64,000 nucleotides of DNA from Bin95 sp965220855 (lineage in GTDB: Bacteria > Pseudomonadota > Alphaproteobacteria > Bin95): NCBI GenBank assembly GCA_965220855.1, contig CBDCQY010000001.1, positions 930,001 through 994,000 on the forward strand, read 5' to 3'. The translations under genes and the position numbers were made by a program. Of this stretch, positions 34,859 to 42,981 are shown in pieces (within the stretch, counting starts at the first letter, position 1; each line of letters opens with the position of its first letter). Below the pieces are notes generated by a model. That model made no database searches and was not told the DNA's origin. It saw nothing but the letters and a program-made list of their open reading frames with translations.

Positions 34859-36310
34859 TCAACCGTCCGCGCCGAGCGGGAAGGTGTCGGGCGGGGCATG
34901 TTCGTAGGGCAGGGCAGTCAGGTCGGCCGGCCCCCAGTCCGGCGTGTCGATGATGACGATGGCGGCCGCCAGCGGCTCATAGACCTCGCGAAAATGCGTC
35001 TTGGAGCGCAGCAGGATGTAGCGGAAATCGTCGGGAGAGAGGTCGAACTGCGTGAAGCAGTCGAGGTCGATGGCGGAGTAGTTGGCGGAGATGAGCGAAA
35101 TCCACATGTCGCCGGCGCGCACCAGCGCCGAGGGGCCGAGCGACAGCTCCCTGCCGGTCTTCAGCGGCCCGCCGATGCGAAAGCGCTTCTCGCCCGCCTG
35201 CAGCACCTCGACCTCGGCCTCGATCGGCCCGCCGGCCTTCTCCGACGACCGGCCGGCGAAGCGGAGGCGAAGCCGCGCGCCCGGTCCGGCCGCCACGCAG
35301 GCCGCCGCCGCGTCGGGATCGCAGAGGAAGGGCGCATAGGCCGGCCCCATGCCGCGCGCCAGCATCTCGCGCAGCACCCAGCTGCTGTCGTTCATGCGGT
35401 CGGCATGCTCCAGCAGGCAGACCGGCGCGCCCTCCGTCGCCTCGGCCCGGTCCAGCCCGTCCGCGAGCGAGTGCACCAGCTCGCGGCGAAAGAGGCGGAA
35501 GCGGTTGAGCCGGCATTGCTCGGCCAGATCGTCGGCGGCCCGGCGGGCGAGCGCCTCATCGCCGTCGGCCACCGCGACGACGCTCATGCCGGTGTCCGGC
35601 GTGTCGGCATAGGCGAAGCCGCAGAACACCGAGACATCGAGCAGCGCCGGCTCGCGCGCCTGCCAGGCCGCCGCCTGGCGCTTGATGTCGGCCAGCGGGC
35701 GGAGGCTCGTGGCGGTGAAGATGCTGGGCAGCATGACGCCGGGCTTCGCCAGCGCCATCGCCGGGCGCGCCCGCCCGCGCATCGCCGCCAGCAGGATGCG
35801 CGCGGCGCGCCGCCCGGTCTCGGCCATATCGACATGCGGGCTGGAACGGTAGCCGGTGACGACATCCGCCGCTTCGATGACCTCCGGCCCGAGATTGCCA
35901 TGCAGGTCCATGGCGCAGGCGACCGGGAAGCCTGGGCCGGCGGCGGCGCGGATCGCGGCCAGCACATGGGCGTCGGCCTTGCGATTGGCGGGCGTGGCGA
36001 GCGCGCCATGCAGGTGGAGCAGCAGCCCGTCGAGACCGTCGAGGCCCGCGACGATCTCCGCCGTATAGCGTGCGAGCGCCTCTTCGCTGGCCGAGGCGGC
36101 CGCGCCCGCGCCGACCGCCACGATGCCCTGCATCGCCGCGCCCTCGGCCTCGCAAATGTCGATGAAGCCGCCGAGCGCGGTATTGGCGCCGCGATTTCCG
36201 TCGATGACCGCCGCCCCGCGCAGCGCGCCTTCCTCGAAAACCTCGACGCCGGTCGTCTCCGGCAGGAAGGTCACCGATTCGAGGCTGAACTCGGCAAGCC
36301 CGAGGCGCAT
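34859..36310 (-). CDS. M81-family metallopeptidase (MlrC-like)
   Basis: This 483-residue member of the DUF1485/M81 family is named for MlrC, which degrades linearised microcystin; most members have unknown substrates. Visible features are E7 in RLGLAEFSLES, MDLHGNLGPEV (metal Asp/His), SSPHVDMAETG, and the FCGFAYADTPDTGMSVVAVADGD segment. It starts at ATG 36310 with GAGGA upstream. The first bases of this gene, including the start codon, form one copy of a 21-bp direct repeat whose second copy lies beyond the neighbouring insert, so the insert sits right at its promoter side. Confidence 0.82.
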   Translation of the reverse strand: MRLGLAEFSLESVTFLPETTGVEVFEEGALRGAAVIDGNRGANTALGGFIDICEAEGAAMQGIVAVGAGAAASASEEALARYTAEIVAGLDGLDGLLLHLHGALATPANRKADAHVLAAIRAAAGPGFPVACAMDLHGNLGPEVIEAADVVTGYRSSPHVDMAETGRRAARILLAAMRGRARPAMALAKPGVMLPSIFTATSLRPLADIKRQAAAWQAREPALLDVSVFCGFAYADTPDTGMSVVAVADGDEALARRAADDLAEQCRLNRFRLFRRELVHSLADGLDRAEATEGAPVCLLEHADRMNDSSWVLREMLARGMGPAYAPFLCDPDAAAACVAAGPGARLRLRFAGRSSEKAGGPIEAEVEVLQAGEKRFRIGGPLKTGRELSLGPSALVRAGDMWISLISANYSAIDLDCFTQFDLSPDDFRYILLRSKTHFREVYEPLAAAIVIIDTPDWGPADLTALPYEHAPPDTFPLGADG

Positions 36311-36312
36311 GG
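36292..36312. repeat. 21-bp direct repeat, left copy (start of the M81 gene)
   Basis: Identical to 37795-37815. It covers codons 1-6 of the M81 gene and its start codon. The pair brackets about 1.48 kb holding three lower-GC genes, as expected for a target duplication or attachment-site pair. Confidence 0.8.
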
Positions 36313-36428
36313 CTCTATCCTCTTCCCGGCTTCAAGGCCCGACTCTGATGACGTCAGCGGCCCCATGCAAGAGCGGGCGCCGGGAAGGTCACACTCCCCA
36401 AGCCGTGCTCACGCGAAGCAAGGATCGG

Positions 36429-36872
36429 CTATTCGCCCGGAAGCCTGTCGAAATCGTCCTGCGTGCAGTGCCGGTGGCTATCGCCATGGCATATTTCAAA
36501 ATCGTTCAGATCTTTGGCTTTCAGGATATTTCCGCATTGCTTGTTGGTCAAACCGTGAAGATTGGCATGGCAGCGGTCGCCACTGGCTGACGGTTCATAC
36601 TCCAACCTGACCCGTGTCGAAATTTCACGATCTATTAGTTCCCATTCGTTATCTGTCAATCTCCAAAAAATTACAGGGTCCCCTGATACGTTGGAGTAGA
36701 ATCTGTATATATGCTCGCATTCTGTTCCAGAGCATTGCTTGGCACACCGCACGTCAACGACGGAAACTCCCCCGTTTCCCGATGAATTCTTGAAAGCAAG
36801 GCTCGTGAATCTTCCGAGCTTTCGTCTGAAATGCTTCGGATGAAGAAGTCGGATAACTTCCATTCCAGACAT
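36429..36872 (-). CDS. Uncharacterised Cys/His-containing protein of accessory module
   Basis: This 147-residue protein starts at ATG 36872. It has HPKHFRRKL, FKNSSGNGGVSVVD, a cysteine cluster (CAKQCSGTECEH), WELIDREI and a C-terminal CHANLHGLTNKQCGNIL, then H and C near the end. The Cys/His spacing suggests metal binding, not proven. No named family was recognised. Its first 202 bases overlap the preceding gene in another frame, which is very long for a bacterial overlap. Base composition is lower in G+C than the surroundings. It is the third gene of a three-gene unit that looks horizontally acquired. Confidence 0.6.
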   Translation of the reverse strand: MSGMEVIRLLHPKHFRRKLGRFTSLAFKNSSGNGGVSVVDVRCAKQCSGTECEHIYRFYSNVSGDPVIFWRLTDNEWELIDREISTRVRLEYEPSASGDRCHANLHGLTNKQCGNILKAKDLNDFEICHGDSHRHCTQDDFDRLPGE

Positions 36873-37318
36873 TCTATGAATGCTCCCGCTTCATCCAAGT
36901 CAACATTTTCCTTTTCATAGAGGCTTTCCCCATTCCTCTCGTGCAGCAGATCGAGTCTGCCGTTTGTGCCGCAAAAGACATCCACAAGATCCTCGCCGCG
37001 ATAGCCTGAAACCAGGATACCGCCCTCCACATCCGGGAATGCCTCTATTTCGCCTGCGCCATGTTCCACAAATAGCAAACTGACTTTCAGCGCTAACTTG
37101 ACAGTATCCGCGCCAGCAGGATTCCCTCCACCATAATGCCAACCCTTAGGCAGTTGCGCGAAAGAAAGTATTTGTCTGCGAGCGTTGCGGTAGATATCTC
37201 GCTTGTAGTGGAGCAAATAATCAACCCGCATGACAGCGGCTGTGCGGCCACTATCGAAAGTAGAATGATAGCCGACATTCGAAATTACGTTCGAGTTCTC
37301 ATAACTTATATCACTCAT
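36671..37318 (-). CDS. Uncharacterised protein of accessory module (LPKGW family)
   Basis: This 215-residue protein starts at ATG 37318; the start overlaps the upstream stop (ATGAGTGA) and has GAAGGAA before it. The central motif is LSFAQLPKGWHYGGGNPAG, followed by IEAFPDVEGGILVSGYRGEDLVDVFCG. This resembles a family often met in accessory DNA (Leu-Pro-x-x-Trp-x-Gly followed by Pro-x-x-x-Gly-Gly-I), of unknown function to me. The last ~65 codons overlap the next gene in a different frame; either both are real or the C-terminus here results from a frameshift. Low G+C suggests transfer. Confidence 0.6.
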   Translation of the reverse strand: MSDISYENSNVISNVGYHSTFDSGRTAAVMRVDYLLHYKRDIYRNARRQILSFAQLPKGWHYGGGNPAGADTVKLALKVSLLFVEHGAGEIEAFPDVEGGILVSGYRGEDLVDVFCGTNGRLDLLHERNGESLYEKENVDLDEAGAFIECLEWKLSDFFIRSISDESSEDSRALLSRIHRETGEFPSLTCGVPSNALEQNASIYTDSTPTYQGTL

Positions 37319-37607
37319 CGGTATTTCCTTCATACAATCGATCTCTAATATCACCCATTATCATAATAGACTGTCCCGTTTGCTCCTCAAATTCTTTAAT
37401 GCCAACGCTTAAATTCGCAGCAAGCGTTTTGGCGGTAATGTAAGACATGTGAAGCTTTCCCAAAGGCTTCTCATCCACCATGATTGTCATATGCATATCG
37501 GATAACGACAAAGTAATCGAAAATCCATTGAAATATATGGATCGCGTATCAGTTTCCGCATCGCTATCGGACGCTGGTTCAATGGCCGGTGACTGTGTAT
37601 CGTCCAT
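37311..37607 (-). CDS. Small uncharacterised protein, first gene of accessory module
   Basis: This 98-residue protein starts at ATG 37607 (MDDTQSPAIE), with AGAGG upstream. After an acidic N-terminus it reads YFNGFSITLSLSDMHMTI, then KLHMSYITAKTLAANL and KEFEEQTGQ. This beta-strand/helix plan is like DUF3467-type small proteins, an uncertain match. It is coupled by overlap to the next gene. The direction (minus) is opposite to the threonine-synthase-like gene, whose start lies 284 bases away. No function is claimed. Confidence 0.6.
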   Translation of the reverse strand: MDDTQSPAIEPASDSDAETDTRSIYFNGFSITLSLSDMHMTIMVDEKPLGKLHMSYITAKTLAANLSVGIKEFEEQTGQSIMIMGDIRDRLYEGNTDE

Positions 37608-37794
37608 CGGTTCTGCCTCTATAGAGCTTCTGCAACTACCCGGCAATCGACGCGCGGGTCTTGCCGAAGCTCAGCCTTCCCGTTTTCCGGTTCCTCGCAG
37701 CTTGCACCATATCGCAGCTTGGTGACAAGCCAGATATGGTCATCTTGTCGCAGATTGGCAAGTGTGGACAAGAGGCCCGGACGTGTTTGGGAGC

Positions 37795-37815
37795 CGGCAA
37801 GCCCGAGGCGCATGG
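37795..37815. repeat. 21-bp direct repeat, right copy
   Basis: Perfect copy of 36292-36312. Here it is non-coding, 76 bases before the threonine-synthase-like start. The remaining non-coding DNA between 37608 and 37891 shows no gene that I can recognise. Confidence 0.8.
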
Positions 37816-37891
37816 TTCCGTCTCCGTGATGCTGGCGTCGGCGCGGGAATGGCATCATGCTTGGCCCGATCGCGCAACAATGAGAGAAGCC

Positions 37892-39115
37892 ATGCTGTCC
37901 GACGCGCCCGAGACCCGGACCTTCGTTACCCATCTGGAATGCGGCTATACCGGCGAGCGGCTGGAGGCCGACCGGCTGCACAATCTCTCCGCCGCCGGCA
38001 AGCCGCTGCTGGTGCGCTACGATCTGGAGGGCGCGGCGGCCGACATGACCCGCGAGGCGCTCGCCGCCCGCGCGCCCACCATGTGGCGCTACCGCGAGCT
38101 GCTGCCGGTGCGCCGGCGCGAGAATATCGTGTCGCTGGGCGAGCAGATGACGCCGCTGGTGCCTCTGCCCCGCGCCGGCGAGGGCCTGTTCGTCAAGGAT
38201 GAGGGCCGGCTGCCGACCGGCTCCTTCAAGGCGCGCGGCCTGGTGATGGCGGTCTCCATGGCGAAGGAGTTGGGCGTCGAGCGCATCGCCATGCCCACCA
38301 ACGGCAATGCCGGCGCGGCGCTCGCCGCCTATTGCCGGCGCGCCGGCATCGAGGCCTTCGTGTTCTGCCCGGCGGACACGCCGGAGGTCAATGTGCGCGA
38401 GATCGCGCTGCAGGGCGCGGAAGTCTGGCGGGTGAACGGCTATATCGACGATTGCGGCCGGCTGGTCGGCGAGGGCCGCGACGCGATGGGCTGGTTCGAC
38501 TGCTCGACCCTGAAGGAGCCCTATCGCATCGAGGGCAAGAAGACCATGGGGCTGGAGCTGGCCGAGCAGTTCGGCTGGACCTTGCCGGACGCGATCTTCT
38601 ACCCCACCGGCGGCGGCACCGGCCTGATCGGCATGTGGAAGGCGTTCGCCGAACTGGAGGCCATCGGCCTGATCGGCCCCGAACGCCCGCGCATGATCGC
38701 GGTGCAGGCCGAGGGCTGCCAGCCGATCGTGCGCGCCTTCGAGCGGGGGGAGCGCCACGCCGAACGCTGGGAGGATGCGGACACCATCGCCATGGGCATC
38801 CGCGTGCCGGCGGCGCTCGGCGACTTCCTGATTCTCGACGCAGTGCGCGAGAGCGGCGGCTGGGCCATGGCCGTGCCGGACGAGGAGACCCTGGCCGCCC
38901 AGGCCGACATGGCGCGCGAGGAAGGGCTGCTGCTCTGTCCCGAGGGCGCGGCCACCTACGCCGCCTGGCGGCGCGCCCGGGCCGACGGGCGGCTCGCGCC
39001 GGGCGCGCGCGCCGTGCTGTTCAACTGCGCCACCGGGCTGAAATATCCCATGCCGGAGATGGAGCGCCGGCTCGACCGCCATGCGCCCATCGACTGGCCG
39101 TCAATGGGCGCCTGA
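37892..39115 (+). CDS. Threonine synthase-like PLP enzyme
   Basis: This ~407-residue fold-type II PLP enzyme starts at ATG 37892 after AGAGAAG; ATG 37880 is also possible. A zinc-ribbon-like start is reduced (HLECGYTGE). The PLP lysine is in LPTGSFKARGL, the phosphate loop in PTGGGTGLIGMWK, and MPTNGNAGAALAAYC binds the substrate. Its relatives convert O-phosphohomoserine to threonine or act as threonine dehydratase/diaminopropionate-type lyases, so the exact reaction is open. No hom or thrB gene adjoins it, which argues against a classical threonine operon. It is convergent with the acyl-CoA dehydrogenase operon. Confidence 0.78.
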   Translation: MLSDAPETRTFVTHLECGYTGERLEADRLHNLSAAGKPLLVRYDLEGAAADMTREALAARAPTMWRYRELLPVRRRENIVSLGEQMTPLVPLPRAGEGLFVKDEGRLPTGSFKARGLVMAVSMAKELGVERIAMPTNGNAGAALAAYCRRAGIEAFVFCPADTPEVNVREIALQGAEVWRVNGYIDDCGRLVGEGRDAMGWFDCSTLKEPYRIEGKKTMGLELAEQFGWTLPDAIFYPTGGGTGLIGMWKAFAELEAIGLIGPERPRMIAVQAEGCQPIVRAFERGERHAERWEDADTIAMGIRVPAALGDFLILDAVRESGGWAMAVPDEETLAAQADMAREEGLLLCPEGAATYAAWRRARADGRLAPGARAVLFNCATGLKYPMPEMERRLDRHAPIDWPSMGA

Positions 39116-39129
39116 CGCCGCCGGCCGCG

Positions 39130-40380
39130 TCAGCCCACCTGGTTGCGCGGCACGTCGCGGAACGGGCGGTCGGTGTCGTGGCGCGGCTCCTTGGGCATGC
39201 GCAGGATGCGCTCGGAGATGATGTTGCGCTGGATTTCGTCCGTGCCGCCGGCGATCGAGATCGCGGGCGTCGAGACCAGAATCTCGGCCACCACGCCGCC
39301 GCTGCCCTCGTCCTCGCCGGAGAGCATGGCGTCCGGGCCGGCGATCGCGGTGTGGGCGCGCGCGCAGGCCCGCGCGACGATGCTGGCCGCGAGCTTGCCG
39401 ATCGAGCCTTCCGGCCCTTGCGGGCGGCCCAGCTCCTGCGCGGCGCGGGCGCGCCGGGCGGCCCACTCCGCCGAGCGCGCCAGGATCAGCGCCTTCGCCA
39501 CCTCCTGGCGCACGGCGGCGTCCTCCCAGCGCCCGGCGGCGCGGGCGCGCTCCACCAGCAGATCGGCGCGCCCGGCGCGCTGCGGATACCAGACATAGGG
39601 CGCCATGGCGCTCGCGATCTCGGCGCGCTCCTCGACATAGATGCGCTCCGGGCGGTCCGTGGCCTCGCCCCAGCGGCGCACCCCGTCCGCGCCGCGCCGC
39701 TCATGCATCAGCGTGGTGGTCGCCACCTTCCACCCTTCGCCGAGCTCGCCGATCCGGTATTCCGGCTCCACCACGGCGTCGGTCATGAAGACCTGGTTGA
39801 AGGAGGCGTGGCCGTTCATCTGGCGCAGGCGGTTCACCTCCACCCCCGGCTGCTTCATGTCGAGCAGGAAGTAGGTGAGCCCCTTGTGCTTCACCGCGTC
39901 CCAGTCGGTGCGCGCCAGCAGCAGGCCGAAATCGGCGTGATGGGCGCTGGTGGTCCAGACCTTCTGGCCGTTGACGATCCATTTGCCGTCGCGGAGGTCG
40001 GCGCGCGTCGCCGCGCCGGCCAGGTCGGACCCGCTGCCGGGCTCGCTGAACAGCTGGCACCAGGTCTCCTCGCCGGTCAGGATGCCGCGCAGGAAGCGGC
40101 GCTTGTGCAGCTCCGAGCCATGTTCGAGGATGGTGGCGGCGGCGAGCACGCGAATGCCCGTCTTGGCCACGCCGACCGCGCCCAGCCGGTCGAACTCCTC
40201 CTCCACGACAGGCGTCATGCCGACCGGCAGGCCGCGCCCGTGCCACTCTTTCGGCCAGTGCGGCATGCCCCAGCCGGAATCGACCAGCATGTTGCGCCAC
40301 TCCATCAGCCCGCGGCCGGTGTCCCAATGCTCTTCCAGCCAGGCGCGGACTTCCGCGCGCACCTCCGCTTCGGTCGTCAT
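39130..40380 (-). CDS. Acyl-CoA dehydrogenase
   Basis: This 416-residue FAD enzyme oxidises an acyl-CoA to the trans-2-enoyl-CoA. The start is ATG 40380, one base after the stop region of the previous dehydrogenase gene. Signature motifs are CQLFSEPGSGSDLAG (FAD and substrate loop), KVWTTSAHHADFGLLLARTD, and the C-terminal SIAGGTDEIQRNIISERILRMP. It is paired with a divergent second dehydrogenase immediately upstream, a common arrangement for heteromeric enzymes acting on unusual chains such as steroid or branched side chains. That pairing is an inference from adjacency. Confidence 0.9.
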   Translation of the reverse strand: MTTEAEVRAEVRAWLEEHWDTGRGLMEWRNMLVDSGWGMPHWPKEWHGRGLPVGMTPVVEEEFDRLGAVGVAKTGIRVLAAATILEHGSELHKRRFLRGILTGEETWCQLFSEPGSGSDLAGAATRADLRDGKWIVNGQKVWTTSAHHADFGLLLARTDWDAVKHKGLTYFLLDMKQPGVEVNRLRQMNGHASFNQVFMTDAVVEPEYRIGELGEGWKVATTTLMHERRGADGVRRWGEATDRPERIYVEERAEIASAMAPYVWYPQRAGRADLLVERARAAGRWEDAAVRQEVAKALILARSAEWAARRARAAQELGRPQGPEGSIGKLAASIVARACARAHTAIAGPDAMLSGEDEGSGGVVAEILVSTPAISIAGGTDEIQRNIISERILRMPKEPRHDTDRPFRDVPRNQVG

Positions 40381-40381
40381 G

Positions 40382-41518
40382 TCAGGCGCTCCAGTGTTGC
40401 AACATGCGCTCGCGATGCTCGTCCGCGCCGCCGAGAAAGACCTCGCTCGACTTGGCGCGCTTGAACCAGAGCTGCGTGTCGTTGTCATGGGTGAAGCCGA
40501 TGCCGCCATGCATCTGCACGGCGTGGATGGCGGTCTGCATATAGGCCTCGGAGGCCGCCGCCTTGGCGAGCGAGGCGAGCGCGGAGAGGCTCTCGCCACC
40601 CGCCTCCTCCCCGTCCCCCCCGTCGGCCGCCGCTGCGGCGTAGCAGGCCGCCGCCCTGGCGAGCTCGACCTCCAGCAGCATGTCGGCCGCCTTGTGCTTG
40701 GTGACCTGGAAGGAGGCGATCGGGCGGCCGAACTGCATCCGCATGGAGACATATTCGAGCGCGTCCTCGCGCAGCCGCTCGGCCCCGCCGACCATCTCGC
40801 CGGCGAGGCAGATGGCCGCGATGTCGAGCGTGCGCTCCCAGGCCGGGCCGCCGGCGTCCGGCCCGCCGAGCAGCTCCGCCGGCGCATTCTCGAACTCGAA
40901 GGCCGCCATCCGGCGCGTGGGGTCCATGACCTGCAGCGCGCGGCGCGCGAGCCCCGGCGCGTCGGCGGGCAGGCTGAACAGGCCGAGCCGCCCGTCCGGC
41001 AGCCGCGCCGCTGCGATCGCCAGGTCCGCCGCCATGCCGTCCAGCACATGGCTCTTCCGCCCGGTCAGCCGCCAGGCGCCATTGTCCGGCGTCGCGGCCA
41101 TGGCGAAGGCGTCCGCGCGCCAGCCGGCGCCGGGTTCCGCCGCGGCGAGCGCGGCGACGGTCCCGCCGCCGGCCAGGCCCGGCAGCAGGGCCTGCTTCTG
41201 GCCCTCGTCGCCGGCCTCGGCGATGGCGGTGGCGGCCAGCACGCTGGAGCCGAAAAAGGGCGAGGGCAGCAGCGCGCGTCCGGTCTCCTCGGCAGCGATG
41301 GCAAGCTCGGAGACGCCGAAGCCGGCCCCGCCATAGGCTTCCGGGATGTGGATCGCCGCCACGCCCAGCTCTTCGGCCATCTCGCGCCAGACCTCGGCGT
41401 CGTAGCCCGTCTCGGTCTCCACCGCCCGGCGCACTTCGCTCGCGGGCGAGCGCGCCTCCAGGAAGCGGCGCAGCATGGAGCGGAATTCGGTCTGCTCCTC
41501 GGAGAAGCTGAATTTCAT
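40382..41518 (-). CDS. Acyl-CoA dehydrogenase-like partner subunit
   Basis: This 378-residue protein starts at ATG 41518 (MKFSFSEEQTEFRSMLRRFL). It keeps the fold (IPEAYGGAGFGVSELAIAAEETG, MQFGRPIASFQ, AVQMHGGIGFTHDNDTQLWFKRAK). However, the middle-domain loop reads LAAAEPGAGWRADAF, differing from the usual SEPGSGSD, so it may be the non-catalytic or modified half of a heterodimer with the gene downstream. It lies 11 bases after the NIPSNAP gene on the same strand, forming a three-gene operon. Confidence 0.85.
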   Translation of the reverse strand: MKFSFSEEQTEFRSMLRRFLEARSPASEVRRAVETETGYDAEVWREMAEELGVAAIHIPEAYGGAGFGVSELAIAAEETGRALLPSPFFGSSVLAATAIAEAGDEGQKQALLPGLAGGGTVAALAAAEPGAGWRADAFAMAATPDNGAWRLTGRKSHVLDGMAADLAIAAARLPDGRLGLFSLPADAPGLARRALQVMDPTRRMAAFEFENAPAELLGGPDAGGPAWERTLDIAAICLAGEMVGGAERLREDALEYVSMRMQFGRPIASFQVTKHKAADMLLEVELARAAACYAAAAADGGDGEEAGGESLSALASLAKAAASEAYMQTAIHAVQMHGGIGFTHDNDTQLWFKRAKSSEVFLGGADEHRERMLQHWSA

Positions 41519-41529
41519 CGCGGGCGCCC

Positions 41530-41850
41530 TCAGGCCATGGCGGAATAGTCGGTGGGGTCCATGACGATGCTCTCGATGGAGGCGACCAGCGAGCCGTCGC
41601 GCTCGCTCTCGGCTCGCGCCGCCTGCCATTCCGGGTCGTCGCGGAAGGCCGCCCAGGCGCGCTGCATCTGGGCGGCGTCGTCGAATGTGCAGAGATAGAT
41701 CAGCTTGTTCGCATCCGCCCGGTCGATCCAGAACCCGGCGACGCCGACGCCATGGCGGGCGAACAGCCGCAGCGTGTGGTCGCGAAAGCGCGCATTGAGC
41801 GCGTCGATCTTGCCGGGCGCGGCATTGTAGGTGCGCAGTTCGTAGAGCAT
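41530..41850 (-). CDS. NIPSNAP-family protein
   Basis: This 106-residue ferredoxin-like-fold protein has the family start MLYELRTYNAAPGKIDALNARF. FWIDRADANKLIYLCTFDD follows in the middle, and WQAARAESERDG near the end. NIPSNAP proteins occur beside acyl-CoA and aromatic degradation genes but have no firm enzymatic role. It leads the operon with the two acyl-CoA dehydrogenases, so a helper role there is plausible. Confidence 0.85.
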   Translation of the reverse strand: MLYELRTYNAAPGKIDALNARFRDHTLRLFARHGVGVAGFWIDRADANKLIYLCTFDDAAQMQRAWAAFRDDPEWQAARAESERDGSLVASIESIVMDPTDYSAMA

Positions 41851-41967
41851 GGCGGAGAGAGCCTTTCGACGGCGATTGAGAGTGGCGGCGCGCCCGCCGG
41901 TCCGGTCGCCTGCAATGGGCGCCGGAAGCGGTCGGGCGGCGCCGGGCCGGCGGGAATCTCCGCGCGG

Positions 41968-42381
41968 CTACGCCTCCGGTTCGAGGCGGAGCGCGGCGGA
42001 GTTCATGCAGTAGCGCAGGCCTGTCGGCGGCGGCCCGTCGGGGAACACATGGCCGAGATGCGCGTCGCACCCGGCGCAGAGCACCTCCGTGCGGGTCATG
42101 AACCAGCTGCGGTCGGTCTTCTCCGCCACCGCCTCGGGCGCGACCGGCTGCCAGAAGGAGGGCCAGCCGGTGCCGCTGTCGAACTTGGTCCCGCTCTCGA
42201 ACAGCGGGATGTCGCAGCACACGCAACGATAGACGCCCGGCGTCTTGGTGGCGTGATAGGCGTTGGCGAACGGGCGTTCGGTGCCGTGGCGGCGCGTCAC
42301 CCGATATTGCTCCGGGGTGAGGCGGGCGCGCCATTCGGCGTCGCTCAGCACGGTCCGCGGTCGGTCGAGAATGTCGGTCAT
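41968..42381 (-). CDS. msrB: Peptide methionine-(R)-S-oxide reductase
   Basis: This 137-residue protein repairs the R form of oxidised methionine. It starts at ATG 42381 (MTDILDRPRTVLSDAEW). Zinc cysteines are in RCVCCDIPLF and CAGCDAHLGHVF, and the catalytic site is in GLRYCMNSAAL. KFDSGTGWPSFWQP is the substrate motif. Length and motif order are complete for MsrB. It stands between the NIPSNAP and thioesterase genes with gaps of ~80-120 bases and may have its own promoter. Confidence 0.95.
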   Translation of the reverse strand: MTDILDRPRTVLSDAEWRARLTPEQYRVTRRHGTERPFANAYHATKTPGVYRCVCCDIPLFESGTKFDSGTGWPSFWQPVAPEAVAEKTDRSWFMTRTEVLCAGCDAHLGHVFPDGPPPTGLRYCMNSAALRLEPEA

Positions 42382-42463
42382 GGCTTGCAGGCCCCTCGCG
42401 GCGGGAACGCCGCCATCTTCCGCCAATCGCCGGCCATTGCAAGCGGCGCGGGCGCGCTGGGCG

Positions 42464-42880
42464 TCAGAGAGCGCCGGCGGCTTCGGCCTTGGCGCGCCGG
42501 GCCGCGAGGCGCTCGCGCTGGCGGTTCTTGTCGATGACGAAGCGCACATGCCGGGCGCGCCCGACCTGGCCGAGCGCATCGCAGACATCGGCCTCGAGCG
42601 TGATCCGCCGGCCATCGACCTCGGCGACATGCGCGCAGACCTCGATCCACATGCCGGCGAGCGTCGGCCCCAGATGGTCGAGCTCGACCCGCGCGCCGAC
42701 CGTGTCCTCGCCCTCGTCGAGATGCGCCAGCAGCAGGTCGCGGCAGGCGCGCTCGATCCAGGCCAGCATCCAGGGCGTGGCGAGCACCCGCAGCTCCTCG
42801 CCCATGAAGTCGATGGTCTGGTCCGCCGCCACATCGGTGCGGCAGCTGCTTTTCAGGCCCGGCGCCAGAGTGGGTTTCAT
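42464..42880 (-). CDS. Hotdog thioesterase, FlK-like
   Basis: This 138-residue protein starts at ATG 42880 (MKPTLAPGLKSSCRTDVAAD). The segment ELRVLATPWMLAWIERACRD, then DTVGARVELDHLGPTLAGM, matches the FlK-type (fluoroacetyl-CoA thioesterase-like) hotdog family. It should hydrolyse a small acyl-CoA in the cytoplasm; the real substrate is unknown. It ends in a basic, Ala-rich tail. It is divergent from the enoyl-CoA hydratase gene, with 101 bases between starts. Confidence 0.78.
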   Translation of the reverse strand: MKPTLAPGLKSSCRTDVAADQTIDFMGEELRVLATPWMLAWIERACRDLLLAHLDEGEDTVGARVELDHLGPTLAGMWIEVCAHVAEVDGRRITLEADVCDALGQVGRARHVRFVIDKNRQRERLAARRAKAEAAGAL

Positions 42881-42981
42881 GGATATGTCCCGGTTCTGCT
42901 GCTGCAAGCGGAAGCGCCATGGTTGGACAGGCGGCGCGTCCATGCAAGACTTTCGGCCGCCGAAACCGAATCGGGGAAGCG

